NCBI GenBank assembly: GCA_963669155.1
Contig: OZ022589.1
Coordinates: forward strand, 18,754,441-18,818,440
Length of the DNA: 64,000 nt
Direction of reading: 5' to 3'
DNA from: Arbacia lixula
Taxonomy: Eukaryota; Echinodermata; Echinoidea; Arbacioida; Arbaciidae
In this document: positions 21,872-33,795 of the stretch, piece by piece
Layout: every line of letters starts with the position of its first letter
Numbering within the stretch: position 1 is the stretch's first letter
Position numbers and translations under genes: made by a program
Notes under the pieces: generated by a model
Seen by the model: only the letters and a program-made list of their open reading frames with translations
Told to the model about the DNA's origin: nothing
Database searches by the model: none

Positions 21872-23793
21872 GAAGGCGACATTCACCAAGATGAACGCGA
21901 AAAGCTGGGCAATAGCAGCAGCGTGCCTTTTCTCAATACTGGTTGTAAGTATTGGATGGATATTCCCCAGCCACCGTAGCGGTACCTCTCGGGCGGCTCA
22001 GCAGGTCGCGCGACCTGAAAACCTAGCACATCGCATCAACAGACGGTCAGACGATGACAACAGCACTGACACGCCCACCGACGAACAGCTGTTTGCATTT
22101 TGGCATTGCAGGGATCTAGTGCCGCTAAACGGATCATTGCAAACCCTTCTCCAGAAGTTCAGCCTCACTGATGACTACATCGCCCTCCTTCGCATCAGCG
22201 TCACCGTCGTCTCTGAGTCAGGGGGTGATGGTACCACGAGTGATGATCTGGAGAGCATACTGCGGTCTGATGTCTGGCATTGGGGGTTAGGTGGCAGGGG
22301 CAACACGCTACTGCACTATCCCTACGACAACAAAACGTTGTCGTTGCATACCTTGGGGTATGGGATCCACGCAGCCTCGGTGACTCTGCAGGATACTACC
22401 CCATCCAATGAATCCCTGTCAGACCCATGTGTGGCCTTCTCACTATCAAAGCTTCTACGACAGGTAAAACAAGAGATACATACGAGTGGAGGTGACCTCC
22501 GTTATAGCATGGATGATGTTATATGTAAAATTATGCATCTGGACTATCCGACTTTCTCCGGGACCTTAATTCCGGGTTCCAGTCTCTTTGAGCTTCAAGC
22601 AAGTTCTCTGTATGAGTGCTGGCATCTGAGAAACATTACTTACTGCGATGAGAATTTCTGTCTGCACGAAAATTCTTTCCAGATTAAGTGCACCACGGTC
22701 ATTTACTCATTTGGTATGGCCATTGGACTGATATTGTTGATATTGTGTGTGTACGGATATCGTATTATCACATCTCGTCTGAATGGAGACGAGGACCAGG
22801 CTGCTCGTCAGGAGGACACAGTCAACATCTTAAGGATCAGACTTATTCCTCCATCAATCTACATCCTGACGACAGATAATAAGAAGTGGCGCAAAGCCGT
22901 ACACTTAGGTTACTGGTTCCTCGTGTACTTAGTGCCGTTGCTCTTCTATCTGATTGTCTTTCTGTGTTACATCGCTCAAGTAGATGAATACCAATATCGA
23001 AGCAACCTGCGAGGATATTCGTACAAGGCCAGAGTCTGGGGACTGGACATGTTCTTTGCCAATATCTTATACGCAATAGGTCTTGGGATGTTTCTCTGTT
23101 TTGTCTGGAAGTACAAACTAGATAACGAAATACAACACGATCTTAGGTGTGTAAAAAAGAAGAAGGTATTGTACTTCTTCATAGCACTGCTCTGCTTTTG
23201 GAGGTTTTTTGCCATTCTGATTCTCTCTTCAGAAATCATAATATTAACCTTTGTTGGCATTGCGATACATTTCTCGTACGTCAGTCCTGTTTGGATCAAC
23301 TGTATTGCCGTTGTGCTAGTGGTTGTTGCAAATGTCATACGGTTCTTCGACTCTTACTACAGCCTGTTCAATAAGGTGTATTCTGTAGGGATGAAGATTG
23401 ATCGAGAGGAGCATCCACGTAAGATCTTCCCTCATTCAGATGCCGGCTCGGCCCAGGCTGGCTCTCCCCAAACCCAATTTCTCATCTCCACGTCTCTGCT
23501 GCGGTCTATCATCAGGAAATGGCTTCCGTTCTCCACTCACTTCTTTCGAACCGTCTGGCACATCGTGTTGCCCGCCGCCTTCCTCCTCGTCGTGGGGATC
23601 GTCGTAGCCGTCATTGACCAAAAGACAGATGTGCGGTCGTCCGTTGAGTATATCATCACGATTATTCCGATCGGCCTGGCAGGGGCAGCAAAACTCAAGG
23701 GAAACCATCTTTCTGCCTCCAGCAAGCATAAGAACAGCGCTCGGGACAACCTCTACAGACTAGAAGAAGACTTGAGAACCTACGCGCGGACAG
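21872..23793 (+). CDS. Multi-pass membrane protein of unknown family, exon 1 (coding from 21891)
   Basis: The ATG at 21891 follows an acceptor at 21871. The exon encodes 634 residues and ends at a GTAAGT donor (23794) in phase 1. A hydrophobic N-terminus (residues 6-25) could be a signal peptide or anchor. Residues 26-265 look extracellular, with paired cysteines and N-glycosylation sequons at about N57, N80, N147, N173 and N248. Hydrophobic helices follow at about 269-291, 340-363, 383-406, 425-460, 467-485, 556-576 and 587-603. Charged loops (296-338 and 500-545) probably face the cytosol. I do not recognise the family. The length, exon structure, glycosylation pattern and absence of repeats support a real host gene. 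A receptor or channel-like role is possible but unproven. Confidence 0.75.
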
Positions 23794-23889
23794 GTAAGTT
23801 GTTTGACGAGATAGTTACAAGCTCTTGTGTGATTATACATGGGCATACGAGAGGCAGGAGAAAATCAAATGTTCAATCAATAAAACATA

Positions 23890-23890
23890 T

Positions 23891-23939
<49 letters not shown>

Positions 23940-23945
23940 TGCACA
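23890..23945. repeat. (CA)n microsatellite in the intron of the membrane-protein gene
   Basis: An ACAC tract 100 bp after the donor. The long frame continuing past the donor through this tract (to 23969) is intron, not protein. Confidence 0.9.
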
Positions 23946-24131
23946 CATATATTACGTGGTAATAAATGACTGTTTTGAAAAACCTTGACGTGCTTGAGTC
24001 AAAGGATGTTGCATTTTTTGTAAACAGGTTTCTCGACAATTGATCATTAATTAATATCTTGAAATCCATGATCCAGTGAATACCTCATGAGGTATTCCCT
24101 TTTGGACAAATTTAGACCTACTTTTTTGTGT

Positions 24132-24307
24132 GTATCAGAATATCAATTCGGAACACAACAATGCCTATTGTGCATTACACATGTGAATCCACGAGCAACT
24201 GGCATCACAGTTTCAATAAGAATGCGTGATCCTTTTGACAAAAGAAGACCACTGGCATGTGTGATACACAATAAGCATTGTTGCATTCTGGATTAATTAT
24301 CTGATAC
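24132..24307. mobile_element. 176-bp MITE with about 50-bp inverted ends
   Basis: The left end GTATCAGAATATCAATTCGG pairs with the right end (ATTAATTATCTGATAC). The inner arms ACAACAATGCCTATTGTG and CACAATAAGCATTGTTG are also complementary. It lies in the intron of the membrane-protein gene. A half-copy of the same family lies at 40590-40690. Confidence 0.75.
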
Positions 24308-24674
24308 ATAAACAACTTAAGCTCCAAATTTTTCTAGAAGTGAAAATCTCATGAAATATTCAATAGATTAGCCTTCCCATATTAAGTGAAAAAAAAATAC
24401 AAGCTTGAGTACTATAAGGTTTCGTGAACAATTTTAGTTAACGGGGAAGCCCGACCCTATTTTTTTTAATTTTTTAACGATATGAATGTTTTAAATAAGT
24501 TATTACTGTTAAACAAGTTATAACGTTATTTTGTATTTATAACATGTCAATGGAAGAATTTTCCTTGAAATCCTACGTATGTATATAATCTTTGAAGGTT
24601 TTTCTGGGAGAAATTGTGTTCTCCAAAAATTCCAACTGCATGTTACGTGTGTCTGGTCCCGTCTCTGCTTGCAG

Positions 24675-24889
24675 GCAACTTCCCTGTCCCTGATGGGTCT
24701 TGCTGGGGCTCTTGCTGCGCCATGCTGGCCTACTGCCGCCTGTGCCTAAGAGGTTGCCAGGATGATGCCGACGCTGCTCCAAGAACACAGACAGAAGGCA
24801 ACCGGCCGCGACCAAACAATCCAACAACGCAGAACACGCAACGCAGTAACGTGCTCGCATCAGATATCGAACTTACCTCCAACGCATAA
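24675..24889 (+). CDS. Multi-pass membrane protein of unknown family, exon 2 (C-terminus)
   Basis: The acceptor CTTGCAG ends at 24674, and phase 1 matches the first exon. The exon encodes about 71 residues starting NFPVPDG and ending in a TAA at 24887-24889. The segment CWGSCCAMLAYCRLCLRGC is extremely Cys-rich and lies just after the last membrane region, so palmitoylation or metal binding is plausible. The remaining tail is polar and rich in Asn/Thr/Pro. The total protein is about 706 residues. A polyadenylation signal AATAAA follows at 25243. Confidence 0.75.
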
Positions 24890-25636
24890 TGACCTAGACG
24901 TATTAGACGGGTTTCTTTTTCGGACGATCGAAGAACTTACCATGCTTACTGAACGTTTCTCTAACATACAGTTACGTATAATGGCGTATCGGCAGCGTTA
25001 AGGCGAAAAGTATATCAATATATTTCACATCAGGAACCCGCTAGTGGGCTTTTATGATTTGAAGCGTGTTACTGCCTTTTTTTTTTTAAGATAGAACACG
25101 TGTCCATCGGCAAGACGCTGGCGCACGTTTTGTATAAGTAAGTTATAAACGCCAGCAATACAATAATCCTTCGTTGGTTTAGGCTCTAGGTTATTAACAC
25201 GTTCTATGTATTTCTAATATGTAATGTTTGCGTCAAAATCGGAATAAATGTTTGTACCCAGAATTAAGCAATTTATTTGTGTGTTCAGCGTATGCCAGCT
25301 TTTTTTTTTCTTTGCACGTTGGCATACGCTGGCTAAATCGACATGGTGTGACATGTCTATTAGACTAAATGATATCAAATTCCTATCTTTGTTTAAATAA
25401 TATAACTCATGCGATAATGTGTCTTATAGACATATACAGGTGTATACACTTCTGATGAGGCATTTTAGGATAATTGTATGAGGCACATAGAACTGTCGTA
25501 GAATTATGTTTGAAGACCTCGAAGTCCCAGATTCTGGTGCCAATGCCATGACCACGGAACTTGTGTCCTTGAGCAAGACACTGTATTCGCATTGCTGTGA
25601 TGGGACAGAGTACCTATAACAGTTAAAGATATGTAT
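24890..25636. other. 3' UTR of the membrane-protein gene and spacer
   Basis: AATAAA at 25243-25248 is the likely polyadenylation signal. Beyond it no gene is seen. Confidence 0.45.
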
Positions 25637-25644
25637 CTTTAGTT

Positions 25645-26177
25645 CCCGGGGGGGTCACTCTCCACATAGCCTGCTACGCACCCGCGTCCAGAAAAAGCGT
25701 CGAAAAGGGTCCCGTTTCAGGCACTCCGGCGTCGTCGACGTCTTTGGCAAAAAGGGTTGCATTTCAGCACCATTCGCTGGTAAATCGCCGTTTAGGGTAG
25801 CCTTTTCTCACTCTTCACGCCGTTTAGGGTTGCTATTCAAAGTGGCTAAGAGAGGTGTCCTTGAGAGTAATCATGTTGGCCTTACTTTCAATAACTTCAA
25901 AAAATGGAATTTATACCTGTTGTATTTAACATCAATTTAACATCAGTCATCAGTATGGTATTAAATTAATCGATTTCAATGTTCACGCCATTTAGGGTAT
26001 CAAATTAGGGGATTTCCCTGTTCACGCCACTTAGGGTGGCTTTTCTCATGGGTTACGCCCCCGTTACGCCATTTAGGGTTGCAAATTTAGGTAATGTAGT
26101 TACGCCATTTAGGGTGCATTTCTGAGGTTGTCGGACACGGGTGGGTAGCAGGCCATGTGGAGAGTGACCCCCCCGGG
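25645..26177. mobile_element. 533-bp MITE with CCCGGGGGGG termini and 8-bp target duplication
   Basis: The termini are perfect inverted repeats starting CCCGGGGGGGTCACTCTCC. Identical CTTTAGTT octamers flank both ends (25637-25644 and 26178-26185). Six internal copies of CGCC(A/G)YTTAGGGT occur (about 25791, 25818, 25986, 26026, 26066, 26102). No coding capacity. An 8-bp duplication is compatible with hAT and some other cut-and-paste superfamilies; the exact one is not decided by sequence alone. Confidence 0.85.
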
Positions 26178-26185
26178 CTTTAGTT

Positions 26186-27610
26186 CTGACCACAAAGTAA
26201 CCAATACATTTGATTGTGGAAAATGAGAATCGGATTTAACCATCCTCATAGCAATGTTTCAGGAAACAATAAAATAATTTTATCAGCCTGTGATCAGTAA
26301 TGTTTACTGTGATTAAAATTTATACATACGGGCTACCACGTAATGTTGAGTTTGACACGCGGGTACCGTGTTATTAAGAGTTGCGATTGATCCTAGTCCA
26401 TCGCAAGTCCGTTTCTCTATCTACAATGCTGGGAGCTACGATTAATATCAATTGCAAAACAAGCAGCGACAAATCGCAATTCTTTATGAGACGGAACCTT
26501 TTTTGCTAGGGATACTACGCCGCTTAGTCATGTAGGGAATTGGTGTATATTTGAAGCGTCGAATTGTATAGGCCTTTTGTACTATTTTTTTATCACTATA
26601 TCGTAGTTGTCAACGTTATGTTAAAAGGACATTTGCTTGTGGAAAAAAAAACGATTTGTAGACTATCATCTTTATAGCAGTGTATCTTCAAATAACCAAA
26701 TGTATTCTAACAGCTGATGATCAGTAGTGCTCAGTGTGACCGGACGTTCTACATACAGGCTACCAAGTAATGTTGAATTGTACAAACGGTACCCGTGTTA
26801 TAAAGAGTTGTGATTGATCCAAATCGATCCATTCCGCTATCTATAAACTTTCGGAGCTACGATTGATATTAAACGCAAAACAAGTTGCGATCAATCACAA
26901 TTCTTTATGAGACGGAACCTTTTTCTACCTTTGTCTACCAAGTAATGTTGAATTGGTATAAAGAGTTGTGATTGATCCAAATCGATCGCAAGTCCATTCC
27001 GCTATCTATAAACTTTCGGAGCTACGATTGATATTAAACGCAAAACAAGTCGCGATCAATCACAATTCTTTATGAGACGTAGCCCTGATATTGAGCACTG
27101 TCTAAACCATCTAGCTGACCTTTTCAGTTCTGAATCAACGTGTCTTGCTATCAATACTACACTGCTTAGTCAAGTAGGAAATTGGTGTATATCTGTAGCG
27201 TCCAGTTGGTATGGGTCCATTGTACGCATTTTTTTTTTGGCATGGATATAAAACATGTGAAGATATAAATCTTAGTTCTGACCATAATGCAAACAAAAAT
27301 TTGCTTGTGAAAAAACCTGAAAATGATAATCATCGTTATCTGGTTATAGCAGTGTATCTGGAAATAACTAAATGTATTTTAACAGCCTGTGATCAGTAGT
27401 GGCTACTGTGACTAAAAGTTATGCATACAAGCTACCACGTAATGTTGAATTGTACACACGCCTATTGTTTGGATTTTATCAACATGCTTATTAAGTTCCT
27501 AGTTCTAAACATTACGTAAAAAGCAGATTTGCTTGCTTGTGGAAAAAGGGATTTGTAGATAATCATCTTTCTAGCAGTGAATCTGGTAATAATCAAATAC
27601 ATTTCATTAG
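26186..27610 (+). repeat. Degenerate tandem array of about 640-690-bp units with palindromic cores
   Basis: Sequence blocks recur in order. CCTGTGATCAGTA and CTACCACGTAATGTTGA occur at 26290, 26715 and 27385. GGAATTGGTGTATAT-like occurs at 26535 and 27180. TTGCTTGTGGAAAAA occurs at 26630, 27303 and 27533. Each core has inverted arms AAGAGTTGYGATTGATC and GATCAATCACAATTCTTTAT (26371-26495, 26800-26915, 26955-27080). The MITE at 25645-26177 was inserted into the first unit. Confidence 0.7.
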
Positions 27611-27689
27611 CATATCTGATTAAAATATTATCTTTCGCGCGCTACACCCGCTTCCATTCGAATGTAAAACAACACTGGAGTAGAGCCAG

Positions 27690-27797
27690 AGAGAGACACA
27701 GAGGGAGAGAGAAGGAGACAGACAGAGAGAGAGAGGGAAAGAGAGAGAGAGAGACAGACAGAGAGAGAGAGAGAAAGAGAGGAAGAGGAATAGAGAC

Positions 27798-27853
<56 letters not shown>

Positions 27854-27935
27854 GGAGAGGAAGAGAGATAGAGAGAGACAGACACACAGAGACAAAGAGA
27901 GACAGAGACATAGGGGGAGGGGGGGGGGGATGAGC
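27690..27935. repeat. (GA)n-rich microsatellite ending in poly-G
   Basis: GA/GACA-type repeats. The open frames on both strands are artefacts. Confidence 0.95.
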
Positions 27936-28023
27936 CAGACAGACAGCTGAATGTAAAGTAGTAGTGGAAATATACATACATACGTATCTCTCTACACTAT
28001 GATCGGCTAGACATGTGTATTGA

Positions 28024-28026
<3 letters not shown>

Positions 28027-28067
<41 letters not shown>

Positions 28068-28175
28068 TGTGTGTGTTTGTGTGTGTATGTGTATGTGTGT
28101 GTGTATGTGTGTCTGTGTGTGTGTATGTGTGTGTTTGTGTATGTGTTGGGTGTGGGGGTGGGGGGGGGGGGGTAA
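28027..28175. repeat. (TG)n microsatellite ending in poly-G
   Basis: GTGTGT tracts broken by TATG and followed by a G run. Confidence 0.95.
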
Positions 28176-29760
28176 ACCTGAGGTTTAATTCTAATAAAAT
28201 ATCAACTCCATCTCTACGACCAGCAACTGACCACAAAATGAACGAAAAAATATATTGTCCAGTCAGAAATGTCACTATAGATTTCCCAAATATGCCTCGT
28301 GTCAGTCCAGATGAAATGCAATATGCCCGGACGGCCATAACAAGGCAAAAGAACGTAACCCGAAATATGTTCTGAGAAAAACGCGATTGAAAGTTCTCTT
28401 CAATTTGTTTGACTTTTGAATCTGACGTTTTAAAAACGGCACACTTCTAGAAATACTCCTTTGATATATTTTCACAAAATTTCAGAAAGAATGGATTTGT
28501 TGTTTTAGACTAAATTTCATTTTTAAGATAGATACAGGTTTTTTTTTTCTTCATATGAAGGCAGTCTCCGGAGAGCGGTTTTAATTTGCCCAAAGAAAGT
28601 ATCTTACGTCGCATAAGTATTTTCCCGCGTAGACATATCTATCACCGATTTATTTCCAATTCTCATTCATTTAGTCATATAATCATTGCTTGCATAAAAT
28701 TACCCAAATTTTTACTTATTTCATTGACGTACATTTTAGTCATCCATTACAACCCAACAGTATTTTCTTTATTATTCCCAATATAATGTTACAGTTTATG
28801 TAAAGCTATTTACTTGATTTTATACTATCACTGGTATTAATGTGATCGACTTCATATCAATGTGATTGACTGTCTTGTTATATTGATATCATTATACTTT
28901 CCATTATATATGCGAAGGGCTATTAACTTGTATGAAATCGGGGAATGTGCATGATATCAGCATTCAGCACATGAATGAGAGAGAGAGAGAGAAAGCAGCG
29001 GACATCCATGAAGGACACTCTGCTCAGTCTGCTGGAAAGATAAAAATTAATATAAATATTCTTCCAAAATAGACGAATACACTGCATTACAGTACTGGTG
29101 ATTTCTGTAACTTTTGATGTTGAACCTTGCCTCATATCCTAATGCACTGCAATTTATACTGCATAATCATACCGAATCATGGATCATTGTAACAACAGAT
29201 AATTAATCTTGTAACGAGGTTAAATACTGTGATGACACCACAACATGAGACAAGTAAATCCATCAAACTTTAATCTCCAAATGATTTTGAGTAATGTATC
29301 ACAAACACATAAATATTCAATTACATATACACATACATGTAAAGAGCCCGAGGCTCTGACATTGAACACCACCGCCTTGACTACAAGGTCAATTGGTTTC
29401 ACTCAATGCATTTGACATCTTCATTATCTATAGACACAAATGCAGATACGAAGAACTGTAAAGATCTACTTGATTCAGATGGTTTGCATCAGCTTATAAC
29501 GAGCCTGACATATGCATCAGAAACATGGGTGTAATTCTTCATTTTCCTTTCATAAACGTGCTGGCGACGCTGCACACCTTACCCTGCGATATATACACAG
29601 AGTTTAGCCAATTCTCTTTCCATAGGTAGCAATATGATGCATATTGCTTTGTTGGGCAAGCAGATAACAAAAGAATATGCGTCAAATTGCAACCTACTAA
29701 CAACGAGTTGGCCACACTCTTTGTTAAGATAGCTTTGCCCTCTTACTGCCTGTCACACCT
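28176..29760. other. Intergenic region upstream of the caspase gene
   Basis: An open frame at about 28176-28374 looks mildly protein-like at its end (MPRVSPDEMQYARTAITRQ), but it lacks a convincing acceptor and family match, so I do not call it. A (GA)6 run lies at about 28977. Nothing else was recognised. Confidence 0.35.
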
Positions 29761-29762
29761 CT

Positions 29763-29922
29763 TTGTCATGTCAGCGACACGAACGACCCTTGATCATCTT
29801 AATGACCATAGTCCCTATCATATCTAGCGGTGTACTTGATACGTGGACGAGAGAGGAAACCTTCATTTGCATGTGGAGTAATAACAGAAGTAACTGGGAT
29901 TATTCTTTCCAGGAACATTTCG
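29763..29922 (+). other. Possible 5' UTR exon of the caspase gene
   Basis: A strong donor, CG then GTAAGTAT, lies at 29923, 480 bp before the acceptor that opens the first coding exon. The upstream boundary is unknown. The frame across it need not be coding, because the CARD starts with its own ATG in the next exon. Confidence 0.3.
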
Positions 29923-30446
29923 GTAAGTATCACTGCAGTATGTTCCGGGAGAGTAGTGATCATTCATACATGTAAATTGCACAATCCAGGATGTCAACCA
30001 TATATTATTAGCAAAGAATGGCGGGAGACCATGGCTCATATATCAATCAACCACATGCATGACATGACTTTTAGTTGATTGTACTGCCATAGCTGTTTTG
30101 TCGTAGCTATGATAGTAATGGCTTTACTCTATTGCGTATTGCTTTCCATTTCAAGTTCGATATGTTTGTTAGCAAATCTTTTTATAGCCACAATGCGCAT
30201 ATTTGTATTGCTTAAACAGACATGACACTTAAAGCTAATATTTCAGTTAGTACTACCCAATCAAATGGGCTGTGAATACACGTATGACCTTATTCTCTTG
30301 TGTATATCATATAGTTTTACGCGCGATACGTGATCTTTGTAACCAGTTATAAACACACATTCGATATGGGGTAACACCTGAGATATTTCATTAATTTTGC
30401 AGAGATTTCATTTGAAGATTTCACGTCAGTGAGCAGGGACACAATA

Positions 30447-30578
30447 ATGGACCCGGCAGACAGGAAAACGATCAGGAGAAGATTAGTCACATTAACCAAG
30501 GACATGGACTTCGATGCTGTGGCCGTCGCTCTTACTGCCCGCTTAATATTTGATCATCATCATGTTCAGAAATTCCAG
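30447..30578 (+). CDS. Caspase exon 1: first half of CARD
   Basis: The acceptor TTTTGCAG ends at 30402. The ATG at 30447 opens 44 codons ([16 protein letters not shown]...) and ends FQ before GTAGGC, in phase 0. The M-D-x-A-D-R start is typical of caspase-9 CARDs, which fixes the start codon. Confidence 0.9.
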
Positions 30579-33500
30579 GTAGGCTATTTGTGGGTAATTT
30601 TGTCCTTTCCCTCCCGGTCTTCGTGTGTGAAGTATATAGACGTACTCAACAACAAGGCCCCGTGCAACGAGGGCGAAGGTCAATCCATATCTTTTCACGG
30701 TATTTCCAGAGAGAATGGAAGAGTACATTTGTGAGGGGGGGGGGAGGGGCGTGGATAGTTACAGTAATCATCCGCTTTCGTTGCTAATAATAAACCCACG
30801 CATATGCATGCAAAGCCATGAAAAGGGGTAATGATCCAATATCTCACAATTTCATTCCTTTTCTTTTCTCTCTCCCCTTCCATTTTGCATTTCGTGCTCC
30901 GCTGTGCGGGGAAAATAATCTTGTACTGACACCCTTTGGAACTTCTTAGATCCAAACCGCGTCTCCACGCGGGTCACTGTTTTTTTTTAATCTCCTACCC
31001 ATCCCCCGCCCCCCCCCCCCCCCCCCATCTCATTTCAAAGTTCAATACATCGCACATCAAACAATGCAGTCCTAGTACGTGGTCATATTTTTTGGCTTCA
31101 TTTATTGGAGTTAGATATGCAACGTTTAATGGTTATTAAGCATACTGATACTACTCATGCTATGTCATGCGCATGTTGATGCAAACATCCCCAATGTTTC
31201 GTTTGAATACATGCTCTACAGACATTTAAAAAAAAAAAAACCTTGTCTGGCGGTATTACAACCCACAACTCCCTACTGCAAGGTCATGTTAAACGAGGCA
31301 TAACTTCCCATTGTCAAGTACAAGTGCAGACAACCCAGGTTATTTACCAGGTGTTAAAAAAGAAGTGGCAATTTTGATCGACGATAACTTTTCAAATTTG
31401 AATTATGATAGCTTATACTTGTTAGAAGTTTACTAATTACTTTATTATGTTATTATCAGGGCTGTTTTGATTACCATCAAATATAAACAGTTGTTGTATG
31501 TTGCATTGTCGTTACCAGCCCAATAAGAGGGAGAAGAATTTGGCCTTGCTCATGGACCTTGAGACCCGAGGACCCAAGGCCTTCAACTCCCTGATCGAAG
31601 CCCTTGTCGAGGCTGATCAATTGTTTCTAGCCAAGGAGCTTGGATACTCAGCCCCGCTATCGGCAGGGGTGCCGACAATTCCTCGCTCGGTCGGCAACCC
31701 CTTCGGGCAGCCGGGTAAGTCATGTGCGGTTCAGAGACACGTCGGCGGCCTTTGTGGCTTGTTTTAACAAGGATGTGTAAGTACATGGACATCCATCAGC
31801 CTTTAAATCAATGCGGATTCATTGTACTCTCCTTCTAGTCACACAAGAATGCTTTACAAAGATTTTTTCTCCGTGATCTCGATCTTCAATGACGCCGATT
31901 CTCTGGATGACTTTTGCCTGGATTTGACGTGTAAACAAAATCGAATGCGCAGAAGCATTTGGGGAAATATCCTCACCCTATATGCTTGCACAGTTGTGAC
32001 ATGTAATACCTACGATGCATCTATAAAGATTCAAAGAATATTGCTACAAAATGGCAAAAAGGCTCTAAACGTGATATCAAGTTGCAAGTTGCAAGTATCA
32101 AGTCTAACTTTCCCAATGTTCCGCATCATATTCCATTAAAAAATTGCATGAAACGTTACTTTCAGATATTTTCCTTTCAGACAAGTGAAAAACATGTTCA
32201 GCCGCGCGCAAGCTAGTGTTTCCATGTTTAGACGTTTTGCCGATTATATACACCATCCCACCCTCACTCCATTCTACTCCAACCTCATCCATCCCTTACC
32301 AACTCCACCCACACCCCATCCCTCCCTCACACCCTCCCTCAACCCTCCCTCACCCCATCCCTCCCTCACACCCTCCCTCACCCCATCCCTCCCTCACCCC
32401 ATCTCCCCACCCTCCCCCATCGCTACCCCCCCCCCCCCTCCTCACTCCCTCACCCCATCCCACCTTTATCTCCATTCCATCCAGTTCATTGACCCACCGG
32501 GCCCAGCATGCGTCTTTCAATATTGTGTGATATCTTTTTTTTTTAGAATGGCCGTTCTTACCGGGCTCCGGTGACTATAGCTCGACGCAACTCGACGCCT
32601 GCACCTCATATCCGTCGAACCAGACAGATAAAGAGAAGGTAAGTTTAAAACAAAAAAGCTGCATACTTATCCAACATTAGAATTATAAATACATTCTCAA
32701 TATATTTGATGAAGACCATTGAGGACATTTGATATTCTTCAAATTTAAAGTTATAAGTCTTAAAAATAGATATGTTTAAATGCCATTGTTTGAAATAGAA
32801 TTACAATTCAACACAATACAATTATACTTGTAATTATAGCTTCCCATACTGTAATTAGCTTTGTACAGTTTTGGGGGTTCCTGATTACCTACTCTATTCA
32901 TAATGTTGCAATATCCCTTTCATTTTGTTACGTCTCTAACTTTGTGTAATGCTTCATCATTAGGCTGTAATTTCCATTACATGATATGAAGTTGTTGATG
33001 TTAGTATTGATATGTTTTGTCCATTGAATTTGTTAAATATGTTGATGTGTTTTGTATTGATCTATTATTGTTGTTGGTTTTGTATTGTAATATATTTTGT
33101 AACCGTCAAGACCCTCAGTGACAGCAGTTTTATAACTGGAGAGGCCACCCTGCTCAAATAAAAACTGGAAATAAATAAATAGATGAATCTGAAGATGATC
33201 TACATCACCTGCATCGTGAACTGCACACATGCAAACTTATATGTATATATACATATATTTAGAAGTCATTTATTTCTCATTAGCTTGCATAATTATAACA
33301 TAACCGACAATCGTTGTTTTGACAACCGCAAATCCACGTCATTCTAACATTTAATGCAGATGTTTCACTTTCTCGTTCTCTTTTGACTTTGCTATTTTCA
33401 AGGTTTACAGTATGACGGCAAATCCACGAGGTATTGCGCTCATTGTCAACAACGAAACATTCAAGACAATGGCATGGAGACGGGGAACGAACATTGATTG

Positions 33501-33759
33501 TCGCAATTTAGAGAATGTCTTCAAGCAACTTGGATTCAAAGTGATGGTTCACATGAATCTGACAAGTGAAGTAAGTTGAAGGCAATTCAATGTCTGGCTA
33601 TATGTAGTTTAAATACAAAATGCAAGTAGGATATTATTGTAGCTAGCCTATACAGCAATCATATCATTAGGTATTACATCTGTTGAAGAAATACATTATA
33701 TAGCTTTGAAAAGTTTTCAGCACTTGTTTGTTATGACGTCGAATAACACACCCTTCTAA

Positions 33760-33795
<36 letters not shown>

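Noticed and set aside
23794-23969. Extension of the membrane-protein frame past the donor
   Set aside because: It runs into a (CA)n repeat, while the GTAAGT donor joins in phase to a sensible C-terminal exon.
28176-28377. Possible terminal exon ending in KNVTRNMF
   Set aside because: No pyrimidine-rich acceptor or family match, and it emerges from a GT/poly-G repeat.
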